From: Poa pratensis
Lineage: Eukaryota; Streptophyta; Magnoliopsida; Poales; Poaceae
NCBI GenBank assembly: GCA_947311845.1
Contig: CAMZMU010000027.1
Location: forward strand, 47,308,758-47,372,757
DNA length: 64,000 nucleotides
Direction of reading: 5' to 3'
Every line of letters begins with the position of its first letter. Positions within the stretch are counted from its first letter, which is position 1. Positions 23,736 to 36,458 of the stretch are shown in pieces. Position numbers and translations under genes: made by a program. The notes under the pieces are model-generated. The model saw only the letters and a program-made list of their open reading frames with translations. It ran no database searches and had not been told where the DNA came from.

Positions 23736-25871
23736 AAAAGTGGGAGGAAGAGAGGCGGCGATCATCATCGCACGAGTCGTCTCAAGCAGGTGGCGATGCT
23801 TGCGCTCAGCAACACCATTCTGAGCATGGGCACCAGGACAAGAGAACTGGGCAAGAGTACCCTGCTCGGCAAGAAAACCACGCAACATCTGGGAGATATA
23901 CTCACCAGCCGAGTCAGCACGAAAAACACGGATGGGCGTGGAAAACTGGGTGTGAACCATGGCAGCAAATCGCTTGTATATGAAGAGAACTTCACTGCGA
24001 GATTTCATAAAGTAGAGCCAAGTATAGCGAGAGAAGTCATCAATAAAAAGAACATAGTAGCGATGACCCCCTTTCGAATCAAAGGGAGCAGGACCCCATA
24101 CATCAGAATGTACTAAGTCGAAAGAACGCTGAGAGACTGACTCACTGGTAGGATAGGGTAACTGAGTCTGTTTGCCAAGTCTACAACCATTACAATGTAA
24201 AGAAACATCACCAGATATAGACCCTAAAACACCTTGGCGCACTAAAGAAGACAAGCGAGAGCCACAAATATGACCCAGTCGATGATGCCATTGCTGGAAG
24301 GACGCAGAAGAGGAGGCAGCAAGAGCATGTGAACTGGCGGGTGTGGTGGCAGCGGAAGGAACACGAAGCCAGTCAACCTCCCAAAGGCCCTGAGCATCAT
24401 GGCGCCGAGGGCCAGCTCCAACTAGAGCCTTGGTGCGACGATCCTGAACAGAGCAAGAGTCGTGATCAAGAATGACACGACAACCAGAATCCGCAAGTTG
24501 AGCAGCAGAGAAAAGATTCATGGTAAGACGAGGAACATGAGAAACACCAGGAACAGAGAAACACGAAGTAGAAAGAGTGCCACGACTAGCAACAGGAAGC
24601 GGTGTGCCGTCGGCAGTAAGAACATTGACAGGAGAATCAAGAGGTCGAAGAGAAGACAGAGCAGAAGAATCAGAAGACATGTGAAAGGAAGCTCCAGAAT
24701 CCAGAACCCACGGAGATGTACCTGACTGTGTAGGCGGTGGTGGCGGAGTAGCAGTAGTGGAAGCAGTCAGCGAGGCAACAGTGCCCGTCGAGGAAGAGCC
24801 AGAGGAAGCCAGCATACGCTTGAGCTGGGCAATATCCTGGGCAGTGAAGGACTGTGCAGACGGAGGCGCACGAGCCGCAGGAGAGGAGCGACCCAAGTCA
24901 CGCTGCTTCTTGAAACAATCAGATTCTGGGTAGCCTGGCTTCTTGCAGTAGTCACAGAACATGTGAGAACGAGGCCGACCCCCCTGCAGAGGGCCGCCCG
25001 CCCACCCCCGTGAAGGAGTGGGTAGCAGCGGTGGAACAGACGACACCGGAGTGCGGGCAGCAAGCACTGTGGGAACCACAAGCAGCCCAGCAGAACGGAG
25101 TCGAGTCTCCTCAGCGCGAAGCTCTGCAAGTACCTCTGAGATGGGAACACGTCGACCACGAGCAAGCAAGTGTGCACGCCGAGGCTCAAACTCGGGACGC
25201 AGGTGAGACAAGAACTCATGGACACGCTGAAACTCCAAATCGGACCGCACTGTCTGACAGCAGCGACAAGTACCACAAACAACAGTCCGCAGAGAGTCAA
25301 GCTGACGCCAGATGGCAGAACACTGTGTGTAGAACACATCAACAGTAGAGTCACCCTGCTGAAGAGCATGCTCCTGATGGACCACAGACAGGTAGAGAGC
25401 ATCACTAGAGGGCTGATATCGCTGACAAAGATAAGTCCACATCGCAGCAGTAGTGCCCAATCCCATAAACTCAGAAGCAAACTGGGGTAGAACACTAGCA
25501 GTGAGGACAGCAGTAGCACGAGCATCATCATTGCACCACTGAGTGTAAACAGACAGAGCATCCCGATAAATAGAGAGAGACTCCGAGTAATCCGATACCT
25601 GCTGGTCATAGGCTCGAACTGCAAGATCATCAGCATCCTTGGCGGCAGCACGATCAGCCTCGGACGCATCAGCGGCAAGAGCGGGTGGCACCGGTGGAGT
25701 AGGAGCCACAGGAGCAACGGGGCACGGCGGACAGGGGACCTCGCCAGAGAGAACGCCCCACAACAGGAGGCCGCGCATGTGGATGCGCATAAAGCCCACA
25801 AACTCGGCGTAGTTGGTGCCATCAAAGATCACAGAGCACCGGGGAACAGCAACATAGCCCGAAGAAGACAT
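23736..25871 (-). pseudogene. copia-2 gag, protease and integrase (first part of Gag-Pol)
   Basis: I place the start at the ATG at 25871 ([20 protein letters not shown]). The longer open frame upstream is the GC-rich leader. Order: UBN2-like gag; a CCHC-type knuckle variant ([18 protein letters not shown]); protease with [15 protein letters not shown]-pre-integrase ([16 protein letters not shown] ... CNGCRLGKQ); and integrase with [21 protein letters not shown] and [11 protein letters not shown]. The frame goes wrong at an AAAA run (23,736-23,739), where related elements continue straight into the downstream part. A single-base loss fits. Confidence 0.93.
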
Positions 25872-26560
25872 CGCGGGCTCTCTGTTTTTTTTTTTTACAC
25901 TGTCCGGACCTGGGGCCGGTCTAACCGGGCTGGCAATCGGGCGATGGCCAGAGCCAGCCGGACCAGAGGCCGGTCTATGCTGGGCTGAAGGGCGGGCGGG
26001 TGCCAGAGGCAACCGGACCAGAGGCCGGAATTTGCCGGGCAGGAGACCGGACCAAGTGAGAGAAAATGGATCGGGTTGCTCGTGCTCTTCTAGCCCGAGC
26101 TCGTGATGGAGATGAGCGAGCAAGGCAGGAGCCCCGCGGCGGCCGGCGGCGGCCGGCGGTGGCGGGAGGTGGCCGGGCAAGGGCTGCCGGAGGCGGCCGG
26201 GCAAGGTCGACGACCGCGACGGGCCGGACAAGGCCGGGACGGCAGCAGGCCGTGGAGGCACGGCGGCGGCAGCAGGCCGGACGTGAGGCAGCCGCAGCAG
26301 GCCGGAACGGCGGCGGCAGCAGGCCGGACGTGAGGCAGCCGCAGCAGGCCGGAACGGCGGCGGCGGCAGGCCGGACGTGAGGCAGCCGCAGCAGGCCGGA
26401 ACGGCGGCGGCGGCAGGCCGGACGGGAGGCGGCCGTTGCAGGCCGGAATGGCGGCAGCGACAGGCCAAGACGACGGCAGCGCGGCAGGCCGGGAACAGCG
26501 GCGGCGCGGCAGGCCGGGAACGGCGGCAGCTATGTGCGCCGGGGAAGAGGAGAGCACCGA
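25872..26560 (-). other. GC-rich untranslated leader of copia-2
   Basis: About 690 bp between the primer-binding site and the gag ATG, very rich in GCC/GGC, with CCGGACC-type repeats. Open frames run through it on both strands because stops are rare in such sequence. They are not supported as genes. Confidence 0.75.
26274..26461. repeat. 47-bp tandem repeat in the copia-2 leader
   Basis: Three near-identical 47-bp units start at 26274, 26321 and 26368 (AGGCCGGACGTGAGGCAGCC...), followed by a degenerate fourth from 26415. Forty-seven is not a multiple of three, so it is not a protein repeat. Its position in the leader suggests RNA structure or replication slippage. Confidence 0.9.
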
Positions 26561-26573
26561 AGCTCTGATACCA
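26561..26573 (-). promoter_or_regulatory. primer-binding site of copia-2 (initiator tRNA-Met type)
   Basis: Minus strand TGGTATCAGAGCT directly next to the 5' LTR, the standard plant copia primer site complementary to initiator tRNA-Met. Confidence 0.92.
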
Positions 26574-26670
26574 TGTTGTGGAATGAACAACTCTATTCAA
26601 CAAGGGCCTTAGGCCAAAGGTACAAGGTACATATACATGTGGTGATGAACAGTACTATACACATCTAACA
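26574..26670 (-). repeat. 5' LTR of copia-2
   Basis: 97 bp, same sequence as 21405-21501, followed by target duplication CACAG (26671-26675). The element transcribes leftward, away from the neighbouring PM19-like gene. Confidence 0.95.
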
Positions 26671-26807
26671 CACAGTTCCTATCCATCTCAGCAGCTAAGC
26701 ACACGAGAGATACAAGTTTACCGACCACACCAAAGTTGCACACGGCCAAGTTGCACACACCAAAGTTGATTCATCTCGCCACCCGTTGGTCTTGAACAGC
26801 TGGTCCT

Positions 26808-27603
26808 TCACCTCCCTCCGTGTATAGCGAGAATGTAGAAGAGCTGTGTTCCCGAGAGTATGATGGTGAAAGCCTCCATTGTGATCTAGAAAAAAGAATC
26901 AAGACCATCACAAACAGCTAATGATTCATGTCACAGCAGTCACAACTCACAACTCGATCATAACTTGATTCCATGAATCCGGATCAAAATAAACAGTGCG
27001 TTTGTCAGTCTTACCAGTCTAGCATTCCGGCCGTGCAGATCAATCTCCTTAACGGCCAATCTGGAGAATGAGAGGTTCCCCAAGAGGATCAAAAGTAAGT
27101 TCAGGTCAGGAAGTGAAAGTAACTAGCGCTCAGTAGTCGAAAGCTGTGTCAAATGTACATACCCCATGGCAAGCAGTGTGAGCGTCCAGGCGATGAACGC
27201 AGAGGAGGCCGCCGCCGGAAGGCTCTCGTGGCTCCACGCGCGGACATGGTGGAATCCCGCAAGCGCCGCCGCCATGCCGACCACGCTGGCAATCACCGCG
27301 AAGATGACGAAGAATCCGGTGGCCGCGTTCCCAATGGGAAAGTAGATCGGAGAGAAGTGCGCCGGCAGCGCCAGCCCTGAATCTGATAACAACAATAGAA
27401 ATCGATCAGTACAAGAAACGGAGGATCCCACCGACGGGTTGCCGATTAACGAGTGCACGACGAAATGCATCAGTACCGATGAAGAAGCCGTTGTTGATGG
27501 CGTGGTTGATGGCCCAGCCCCCGACGGCGGCGACGATGAGGTACATGCAGAAGTTGAGCACCAGGAGTAGGCCGGCCACCGGCTTCAGCCCAGCGTTCGC
27601 CAT
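26808..27603 (-). CDS. AWPM-19/PM19-like plasma-membrane protein, four exons
   Basis: Exons 27603-27477, 27382-27163, 27060-27015 and 26885-26808 are joined by GT-AG introns in compatible phase and give 156 residues. The predicted protein has four hydrophobic segments. It begins MANAGLKPVAGLLLVLNFCM, has PAHFSPIYFPIGNAATGFF and AWSHESLPAAASSAFIAWTL in the middle, and ends in ILSGTQLFYILAIHGGR. These are hallmarks of the AWPM-19 family, small plasma-membrane proteins induced by abscisic acid and in maturing seeds. The short third exon (46 bp) encodes the KEIDLHGRNARL loop. An in-frame ATG 12 bp upstream (27615) would add MKRS; I prefer 27603 by family comparison. A young copia element lies 137 bp past the stop. 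The gene looks intact. Confidence 0.93.
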
Positions 27604-28259
27604 GCTCCGCTTCAATCGATCGATCAGAGGCTAGGTAGGCTACGACGGTGCGCTGAGCTCCGGTTCTTCTTCTTCTTCTCTAGTGGTTGTTAGTATTTCA
27701 GTCCTGCACACCGGTAGCACCAGCGCCTGCACCTTTTATAGAGGTTAGACGACGCACGATCAAAGGGGAAAAAATGCAGATCAATGCTGGCACTAGATTT
27801 TGTTCCTTGCTTCTGCTGGCTGCATGGACAGCCGATTGCTTGCACCGGCCGGGTTACGTCAAGTTTGTGACAAACTTGATGCTTAAGGCAGCCGTCCCCA
27901 CGGCCGGGGGCTTTCCGGCGTCGCCCTCTCTGACTTGTCGGAGATTCGATCCGTTTGTCTCGAGGATAAAATGACGGCGAGCTGGAGCTTGACACTGGAT
28001 ACCTTTCCTTGCCAGACATGGATGCATCATCCTTTCAGTTCAGGTTTGTTTAGTTGCCGCAAGTGCTTTATTCCTTTACAACCGAAGAACGCAGCTAGCT
28101 TTGGCGCCTTCGAATCCACAGTTTTGTTAGGTAAAAAAGGACATGTGTGCTCTTTGAGCCGTTGGATTGTGACATGCACGGTTCCAACTACGGACTAGGA
28201 TGGGTATAAAAACTAAAAAGGGCACACATAACAGTATATCTCTATGGCGTTGGCTCTGA
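27604..28259 (-). promoter_or_regulatory. upstream region of the PM19-like gene
   Basis: A TATA box reads TATAAAAGG on the minus strand (27732-27740), about 130 bp before the ATG. Farther up are two CATGCA RY-type words (27821-27826 minus strand, 28173-28178 plus strand) and one ACGT core (27856-27859, GACGTAA on the minus strand). RY and ACGT elements fit seed/ABA control, but each is short and could be chance. The same interval is the upstream region of the divergent RNase H-like ORF. Confidence 0.5.
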
Positions 28260-28805
28260 ATGAATTATAAGAGAACTAAAAAGATGGGTTCAAGTCCAAT
28301 ACAGCGACATGGTTGGCAAAAACCTCCAGATGATTTTACAAAACTTAACGTCAATGGAGCTTCTGATATCGATACAAGAATGGGTGAAACTGGAGCAATC
28401 ATCCGTGATCACTTTGGTGGTTTTGTTGCAGCGGGGAGGCGGAATCTAATTCACGTTGAGGATGCTGCTACGGCTGAAGCTTGTGCGCTCAGAGATGGCT
28501 TGAAACTTGCTGGAGATGTGGGTTGCAACAGATTGCTTGTTGAAGCTGATTGTATGGAGGTCATCGAGACCATGCAAAATGGAGGAAATTCCTTGAGAGC
28601 TGTGGCGGCGATCTATGAAGAATGCGCCTTTCTTTGTCGTAGTTTTGCGCGTGTTAGTTTTTCTCATGGTTCTGGGGAAGCTAATATGGCTGCTCATGAA
28701 CTTGCTAAGTTTAACGAGGTCGCCCATGTAGTTTGGCACGGTGATCCTCCTAGTTTTATTGGAGATGTAATTGCTAACGATGTATCCTTGATTTCAAATG
28801 AATAA
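28260..28805 (+). CDS. RNase H-like protein, probably LINE-derived
   Basis: 181 codons from ATG 28260. The reverse-transcriptase-associated RNase H fold (RVT_3) is recognisable: FTKLNVNGASDIDTRMGETG, AIIRDHFGGFVAAG, TAEACALRDGLKLAG, RLLVEADCMEVIE and a final ANMAAHELAKF. The first catalytic Asp, normally in N-x-D-G-A, is Asn here, so nuclease activity is doubtful. Such stand-alone domains are common grass leftovers of LINE elements, sometimes kept as genes. A TATA-like TATAAAAA lies at ~28,205 and the frame is open with no lesions. I cannot tell domesticated gene from fossil. Confidence 0.6.
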   Translation: MNYKRTKKMGSSPIQRHGWQKPPDDFTKLNVNGASDIDTRMGETGAIIRDHFGGFVAAGRRNLIHVEDAATAEACALRDGLKLAGDVGCNRLLVEADCMEVIETMQNGGNSLRAVAAIYEECAFLCRSFARVSFSHGSGEANMAAHELAKFNEVAHVVWHGDPPSFIGDVIANDVSLISNE

Positions 28806-30480
28806 AGTGCGTTGTATGGTTTAAAAAAAACTACAGTACTATATCTCACCTACTTGTAGCTTGAACCCATTTCAGGATATGTTGGTTTCAATATTTTCAA
28901 CCTTCATGCAACTAGTTCGCTCTGAGAGATTCTCTCGGTGTCGCAACTCTCTACATTTTTCTGCCCATCTAAGCTTTAAATATCTATAGCTTTTGTAGTC
29001 TGCAAATTATCGCTACTATCTAAAAACATGGAAAACAATCGGTTAGAGCATCTTCACTCGCGGCGTGCAAAACACGTCCGTCGGTTGCGCCTTGCCGCAC
29101 TACTCTATACATCTTCCACATCTCTTCCTCTCTTCTATCGACATCACTAAAGCGATATTATCTTGAGGATGAAACACAAATCGAGGCTCGGCACCACAGA
29201 TGGTTATGGATCGTTGAGGAGGCGATACTACAGATTATCCTCGTCGCCCCCCTTTAATTCGGAACCTGCCTATGCCCCTGTCGGGGCCATGTCTCCTACA
29301 CAGCTTGGAGTAGAGGTTGCTCTCCGCCTTATTGGCAGCCCAAACTTGTAGGTGGAGTGTGAGCACCGAGTCCCGTGGTGGGCACAATTCATGAAGCTGG
29401 AGTCACGAGCCTCCTTCCGGAGAAGGATGAACTCAGTCGCGGAGTGATGAGCCCCGAGGCATTAACCGTGCGCAAGGCACGAGGTTAACTTTTTGGAATG
29501 GCCAAGTGTTTTGTGCATGAGCAGTGCTTTTTGCACAACCTACATTGCGATCTTAGGGCAAATCCAACGACACGACACATTGAGTCTGCGCGGGTCTGTT
29601 TGGTTCGTGCTGGACCAAAAACACAACCCAATGCAGCGACGCAAATGCGCCCCACGTCCGTTTTCCATCTGTCGCTTGTCAACCGCGACCTATTCCTGGC
29701 CCAAATTTAGGTCTTTGCACCTCCACGGACATCGATAGAGCGTTCACGTGTCCGCTCGATGTCCGCCACGGGACCACTTGTCAGCGACAAAACCGATTGC
29801 TCCCTCCTGACCGTTCCTTTTAATTGCCAGGACGTGTGTGGATAGGGACGGCCACCCCACTCCCCGTCCTCACTCTGCTCCCATTCAAAATTTAATAACA
29901 TTTGGTGGATAGCAAGTCAATTAAATTAGAACGGAGGGAGTACTGGATTTTTTGGGTTGCAAAATCAAAAAAGAATCCCACAACATGCTGAACAAGTGAG
30001 CATATTTTTTTTCGAAAATACTGAACTTCTTTGGGCCCCATTCACAATTTTTGAACCCCGTCAACGTATGTATGAAACATTTTTTTTAACCTCATGAACA
30101 ATTTTCAATACCGGTGAACATTTTTTGAATCCATGAATGTATTTTTCTGAACCATGTGAACATTTTCTTTGAACGCAAAATTTATCCCGAACTTCGTGAA
30201 TATAGTTTTGGACCACGATTTTTTTCCCAACACGAATCTTTTTGAAAGTGTAAAACAGAAAATAAAAGAAGATATTAAAGAATAAGAAAAACCAGACCGA
30301 AAACTTGAGGAAAAAAATGCAACAAAAAAACCATAGAAACAAATCACCCACAACGCATTCCAGGAGAGAATGGGCCAGGTCCATTTGGTTGCGAGTGTAC
30401 GCGCCCTTATGCACCGCGTAACGCGGTAAATAGGATTTCCGATTCGGACGTAGGGTGTAGAACGTGAAGCCCACCTATCT
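28806..30480. other. intergenic DNA with degenerate repeats
   Basis: No secure gene. 29,040-29,480 has GC-rich, coding-like but broken sequence. 29,540-29,760 resembles degenerate subterminal repeats of DNA transposons. 30,000-30,330 holds loosely repeated TGAACATTTTTTGAAT-type words common in Triticeae transposon remnants. A Stowaway-like MITE is listed separately. Confidence 0.45.
29801..29943. mobile_element. degenerate Stowaway-like MITE
   Basis: The right end AACGGAGGGAGTACT (29,931-29,944) is the inverted form of the Stowaway terminus. The left end GCTCCCTCCTGACCGTTCC (from ~29,800) matches imperfectly. Both ends continue into an AATTG word. About 143 bp, strongly decayed. Confidence 0.5.
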
Positions 30481-30641
30481 AGTCACATGATCCAGCCCAT
30501 ATGGCATAGCCCAACAGCCCGAGCCTTATTTCAGGGAAACCCTAGCCTCCGCTATATAATGTCCCTCTACCTTCTCTCCCCGAGCCCTAGCACGCGCGCC
30601 GCCACCTCCCCGTCCTCGCCGCAGCAGACGCGGCGGCCAAG
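30481..30641 (+). promoter_or_regulatory. promoter and 5' leader of the L36a gene
   Basis: Contains two GCCCA site II-like words (30494-30499, 30509-30513), a telo-box AAACCCTAG (30537-30545) and a TATA box TATATAAT (30553-30560). The leader is CT-rich. The telo-box plus site II pair is the known signature of plant ribosomal-protein and growth-linked promoters. Confidence 0.8.
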
Positions 30642-32481
<1,840 letters not shown>

Positions 32482-35400
32482 ATTGCTTGCTCCTGTCTTG
32501 AGACGTGGTGGTTGTGTCTTAAGATTTCAATGTTAGGAGTTGAATTAAAACATATCTTGTCATGTATTCAAACTCCAGTTTTATGGTATTCAAGGGCCGA
32601 CTTTTGGCTAAACTTTTGTAGCTTGAATCATCTTTCATTCTGCATAATGACCTGCTTTAATCTAAGCCTGATGTACTGTAAATCCGATGTTCAGTGGCCC
32701 ATCCTTAGGTATTAATTCGCTTACATGGTTTGCTTCTATATGGTTGTGTTCCATTATAACTGTTCTAGCTACTGTGTGATGATTTGTGTTCCACTTGTCA
32801 GATATTGTTAATCTCGGTGTGGTATCTGCTGAAATTCATGTAGGGCATGACAGCAACTGTACCTTTTCACCGAAGTTTTATTCTATGCACTCTTTCTGTT
32901 AAATGACAACTTAGTTTGGACTCATTACACTCTGTGTGCTCATCCCTCGACAGATTTGTTCTACAAGTTGGTTCTCTTGATAATTGAGACCTGTGTTCTA
33001 CAATATTCAGCTTCATTTTGTTTGGATAATTGCGTCAGTCTTCTGATTTTCCCCCTATGTTTTATGTGTCTTGAAGTTTAAACCGGCCATGTAATTTTAC
33101 AATAACTTGAAGCTATTTATTAAGTAGATTACAATACGCTGGGAAACAAAAGCACAAGTTTCATCACTGAGAAACAATAGCACAATTTTGACACCTTGAC
33201 ATTGGCAGCAAACACCCTGGGATGGAGTAGAAACTCCCAAACAAAAGCGCAAGAAAACACAAGGCCAATGAGCTTGTGCTCCAAATGTCATACTCGCTTT
33301 TTCCTGCGAGGTCTCTCAGGAGATGGTTAGAGCTATTTGATTATAAGGACTGTCCTGGTATTCACAGATGGTTATCGGTGTTATGGGCGTTTGTCTTTGG
33401 CCCACAGTGGCTGCTTGCCGTTTGATGGATCGCGCACCACACCAGTGCCTCGTTAGTCAAAGCTCCGTCGATTAGTGTTGCAGCACCACCGCGCACGGTC
33501 TGGCAATATCATTGACCACTGCTTGTAGCATCCTTAACTCTATCTGGCAACACCGCCTTCCGCCGTTGACAGCACTACTGACCTGCTATCGTAGCACTGC
33601 TTCTCACAACAGCGTGGCTTCCTCCCTGAAGTGCGCTGATAGCCACTGCTCCCAGCACCGCCATCTGGCCTAGCAGCACCATCCTCTGCTGCTGGCACCA
33701 GTGTCATGTGCTCCTTGCAGCGCAAATAACCACGCTCGTAGCACTAGCGTCCTAGCCGCGCAACACCGTCTAGGATCTGTCGTGGGTTGATGGTGCTTCG
33801 TCGACTAACTGTTCGGCTCTCACATAGGAGTTACTTGGGCGCGAGGAGATGTGAGAACGGGAGAAACAAGGAGCATTGACGACGCGTGGGTGGGATGGGG
33901 CGGCGACACGTGGGACAACGAAGGCATGGCGTTTTGAGACCCATGCCTAAGAAAGATTTGAGTGAGGAGAGAAATCAAGGGGAGGAACGAGTGGAAGAGG
34001 CCACGCGAGATATTAAGATAAGGTAGGCGGTTGGCCCCTCGCTCCGCTGCCCCCTTTTTGGTCACAGAAGGATGCATGGCACATGCGCAAGATAGAGAAT
34101 GCGGACATGAGATCCCGCGATGAATCTAAGGCTTTTCCACTAATATTTCATCCTTATAACTTCCTCCTCACACTCTCGTAGCCCTATTCTGTCAAATGTG
34201 CATACTGTTTCTTAAAAGAGGCAAAAGTTTTGACTTTTATATTGATTTGGAAAAGGAGTAAACATGAGGGCAACCTAGGTCAAAAGAAAAATTGCACTAG
34301 CTCACAAATTCAGCTAGATGCTTGGCACCTAGGAGGAACCGATTTCTATTCTCATCTTTGATTTTATACATGAGGACCAAAGACATTAAACTTATATTAT
34401 TGAAAACCATGCGTTTGTTTTCCTTCCAAATTTCTCAAAAGATCGGTGTCATGGCATATTTGTGCCCTTTAGGGGAGGCAGACGAAGTCTTCGAGATGGA
34501 ATTCCAATAGTGGAGGACCACCGGGCGCTCCAATCCTACGCATTGCACGAGTGAGGGGCAACAGAGCCAAGAGACCGCGTCACGCCAGACCCTTTTGGAG
34601 ATTCGACATTTGAACGATAATTTACCAGGAATATCTAAATGAAACAGAAGAAACCACCCAAGAACTTGTTTTGAGGCTGAGGCAACATAAGGATGAAGAT
34701 TCATCAGAAGTGAGAACCACCCAAGAACTTGTTTTGAGGCTGAGGCAACACAAGGATGAAGATTCATCAGAAGTGAGATCCATATAGAAAGTTAGAAGGA
34801 TCGGATGTGTTTAAGATATGTTTAGACCAAAGGCCGAAGCCCAGCGTAAAATTAATGACACCGATGGCGGAAAATATGCTGAGACAGCTTACAAACACCG
34901 TTTGTGTGCGTGTTTAAGATATGTTACCCTTGACCCTTGTTTTGATGCACCATCAAGGATTGGCAACTAGTAATTCACGACGTGGTAAGTATTTTATGCC
35001 CGCAGAAGCAAAATGTGGCGAGTATGTTATCACCGGACAAGGCATGTTAGAATTAGATTTTTTTTTTGCGAAATGTTAGAATTAGAATTAGACAGCTCTA
35101 AATACGTCCTTGTGCTTTGGCTAGTAGTACAGCCACCGTGAATAATCACACGGACCTTGTCCTGATAAGTCTGCAGCAAAATGCCTCTATTTAAACCGTA
35201 TCTACTGTGGCTATGGGGTCATATAACCTCTTAAGTCATAACTAAACCCTCTCGCCGTCCATCCACGCAGATAAAAAAAAGAACAAAACATTGGCTCTGC
35301 CATCAGGCAGCACACAAGTGCAGTTTAAATTTTATGCCGAAGACGTGCAATATGTCTCTTGCGGCGCATGCTATGCTACTGTGTAATGAAATTATACAAT

Positions 35401-35910
35401 GTATGTGATCGCGCGAACCATGAGTGCAAGTGTGCAAAATGGTCAGTAAACAATAATAATAGACCCGTCAAGATATTTTAATTTGTCAACTGGCTCAGTA
35501 TCCTAATGCTAGAAGCACAGGAACGTCAACATCAATTGTTTGCAACTCGGAAATGTTCTCTGTCAAAATAACATGTACGTATATCTGGAAGTCGAACTTT
35601 CCTTCCTTCTTCTGTTGGCGAAGACGAAATCGAAGGCGAGTTTTCGCGTAGAGAAATGTCTGTACTGCTTGACTCGTGTGGAGGACCAAGCCGCTGGAAA
35701 TTCGAACAGACCAACAGCCAAGTGACCGGTGGGCCGATTCGACGGCAGAAGGCCGCTGCAACTGCAAGTAGTTGGTCTCAGCTCCCGGCAGCTTCCTGAG
35801 CTCCTTTTCGCGACTCGACTCGCAGCATGAGGCTTGCTTATGTCAGCATGGTTGACCGGCGGCTGTACAGGTTCATCTGAATCCTGATAACCTAGCGTTG
35901 CATTCGCATG
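32482..35910. other. 3' flank of L36a and anonymous intergenic DNA
   Basis: The L36a 3' untranslated region probably covers the first 200-300 bp. Beyond it I see no gene. 33,460-33,740 is rich in CAGCACCACC-like degenerate repeats. 34,430-34,780 has an open minus frame containing a 21-codon duplication, possibly a LINE fossil. 35,030-35,060 is T-rich. Confidence 0.45.
34652..34777. repeat. 63-bp tandem duplication
   Basis: Copies 34652-34714 and 34715-34777 (AACCACCCAAGAACTTGTTT...) differ at one base. The length keeps the minus frame open (21 codons each), but no recognised protein is involved. Confidence 0.95.
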
Positions 35911-36038
35911 TCCTTCCTCCGTTCAAAAATAAGTGTCTAAAGTTTGCTAAAAAATGGGATGTATCTGTACATAAAACATGTCTAGATACATCCAATTTTA
36001 GACAAACTTGAGACACTTATTTTGAGACAAAGGGAGTA
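35911..36038. mobile_element. Stowaway-type MITE (Tc1/mariner)
   Basis: About 128 bp with terminal inverted repeats: left CTTCCTCCGTTCAAAAATAA and right, reversed, TACTCCCTTTGTCTCAAAAT. Both continue into AAGTGTCT...AGTTTG. This is the common Triticeae 'CTCCCTCCGT' family. A TA flanks the right end; the left TA is lost. It can fold into a hairpin. Confidence 0.88.
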
Positions 36039-36458
36039 CTGTATTTACCATCTTCTCTCTATGGCACGGTCCGCACCGAAAGAAACCGTCTCTCGTTGAA
36101 GAACCAAACAACGCGAACGAGTAGTCGGTAGAAATTTAGAATAGCGCACACTTGCCGTAGAGCTATCTCTAGCAGATCTCAGTTAATCTCGCCCCTGAAA
36201 ACAAGTTTCTGATTCCCCGAAACTGGTTTTCTAGATAGAATGGGTAACCAAAAATTTGTACTTAGGAACAAGTTTGCACGAGATTTGATCACACCAGCTT
36301 TTTAGATAAAGATAGAACTGAATAACATAACGGGAAACAAGTTTTCACGCGGGTTTTTTAGACGGAAGGCTCGAAAAGAGCCCGGCTTCAAATTAACGAA
36401 GCCAACAACTGGCTAATGGTCACATCTTGAATTACAACACACATGCGCAAAGCATACA
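36039..36458. other. intergenic DNA
   Basis: No gene or repeat end recognised between the MITE and the CACTA terminus. Confidence 0.4.

Larger units (their letters stand above)
21405..26670 (-). mobile_element. complete Ty1/copia retrotransposon 'copia-2'
   Basis: 5,266 bp flanked by the perfect 5-bp target duplication CACAG (21400-21404 and 26671-26675). The two LTRs are 97 bp and identical. On the minus strand the order is LTR, tRNA-iMet primer site, GC-rich leader, gag-protease-integrase, reverse transcriptase-RNase H, polypurine tract, LTR. The only obvious lesion is one frameshift in the integrase. Such short LTRs are unusual for plant copia elements. It is the youngest insertion in the window. 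Confidence 0.96.

Noticed and set aside
25872..26603. N-terminal extension of the copia-2 Gag or separate Arg/Ala-rich genes in the leader
   Set aside because: It would include the LTR and primer site; the sequence is a GC-rich 47-bp repeat, and the normal Gag start is at 25871.
27601..27615. start of the PM19-like protein at the upstream ATG (27615)
   Set aside because: Would add MKRS; family members begin at the MA(N/-) methionine, so 27603 is preferred, although this is not certain.
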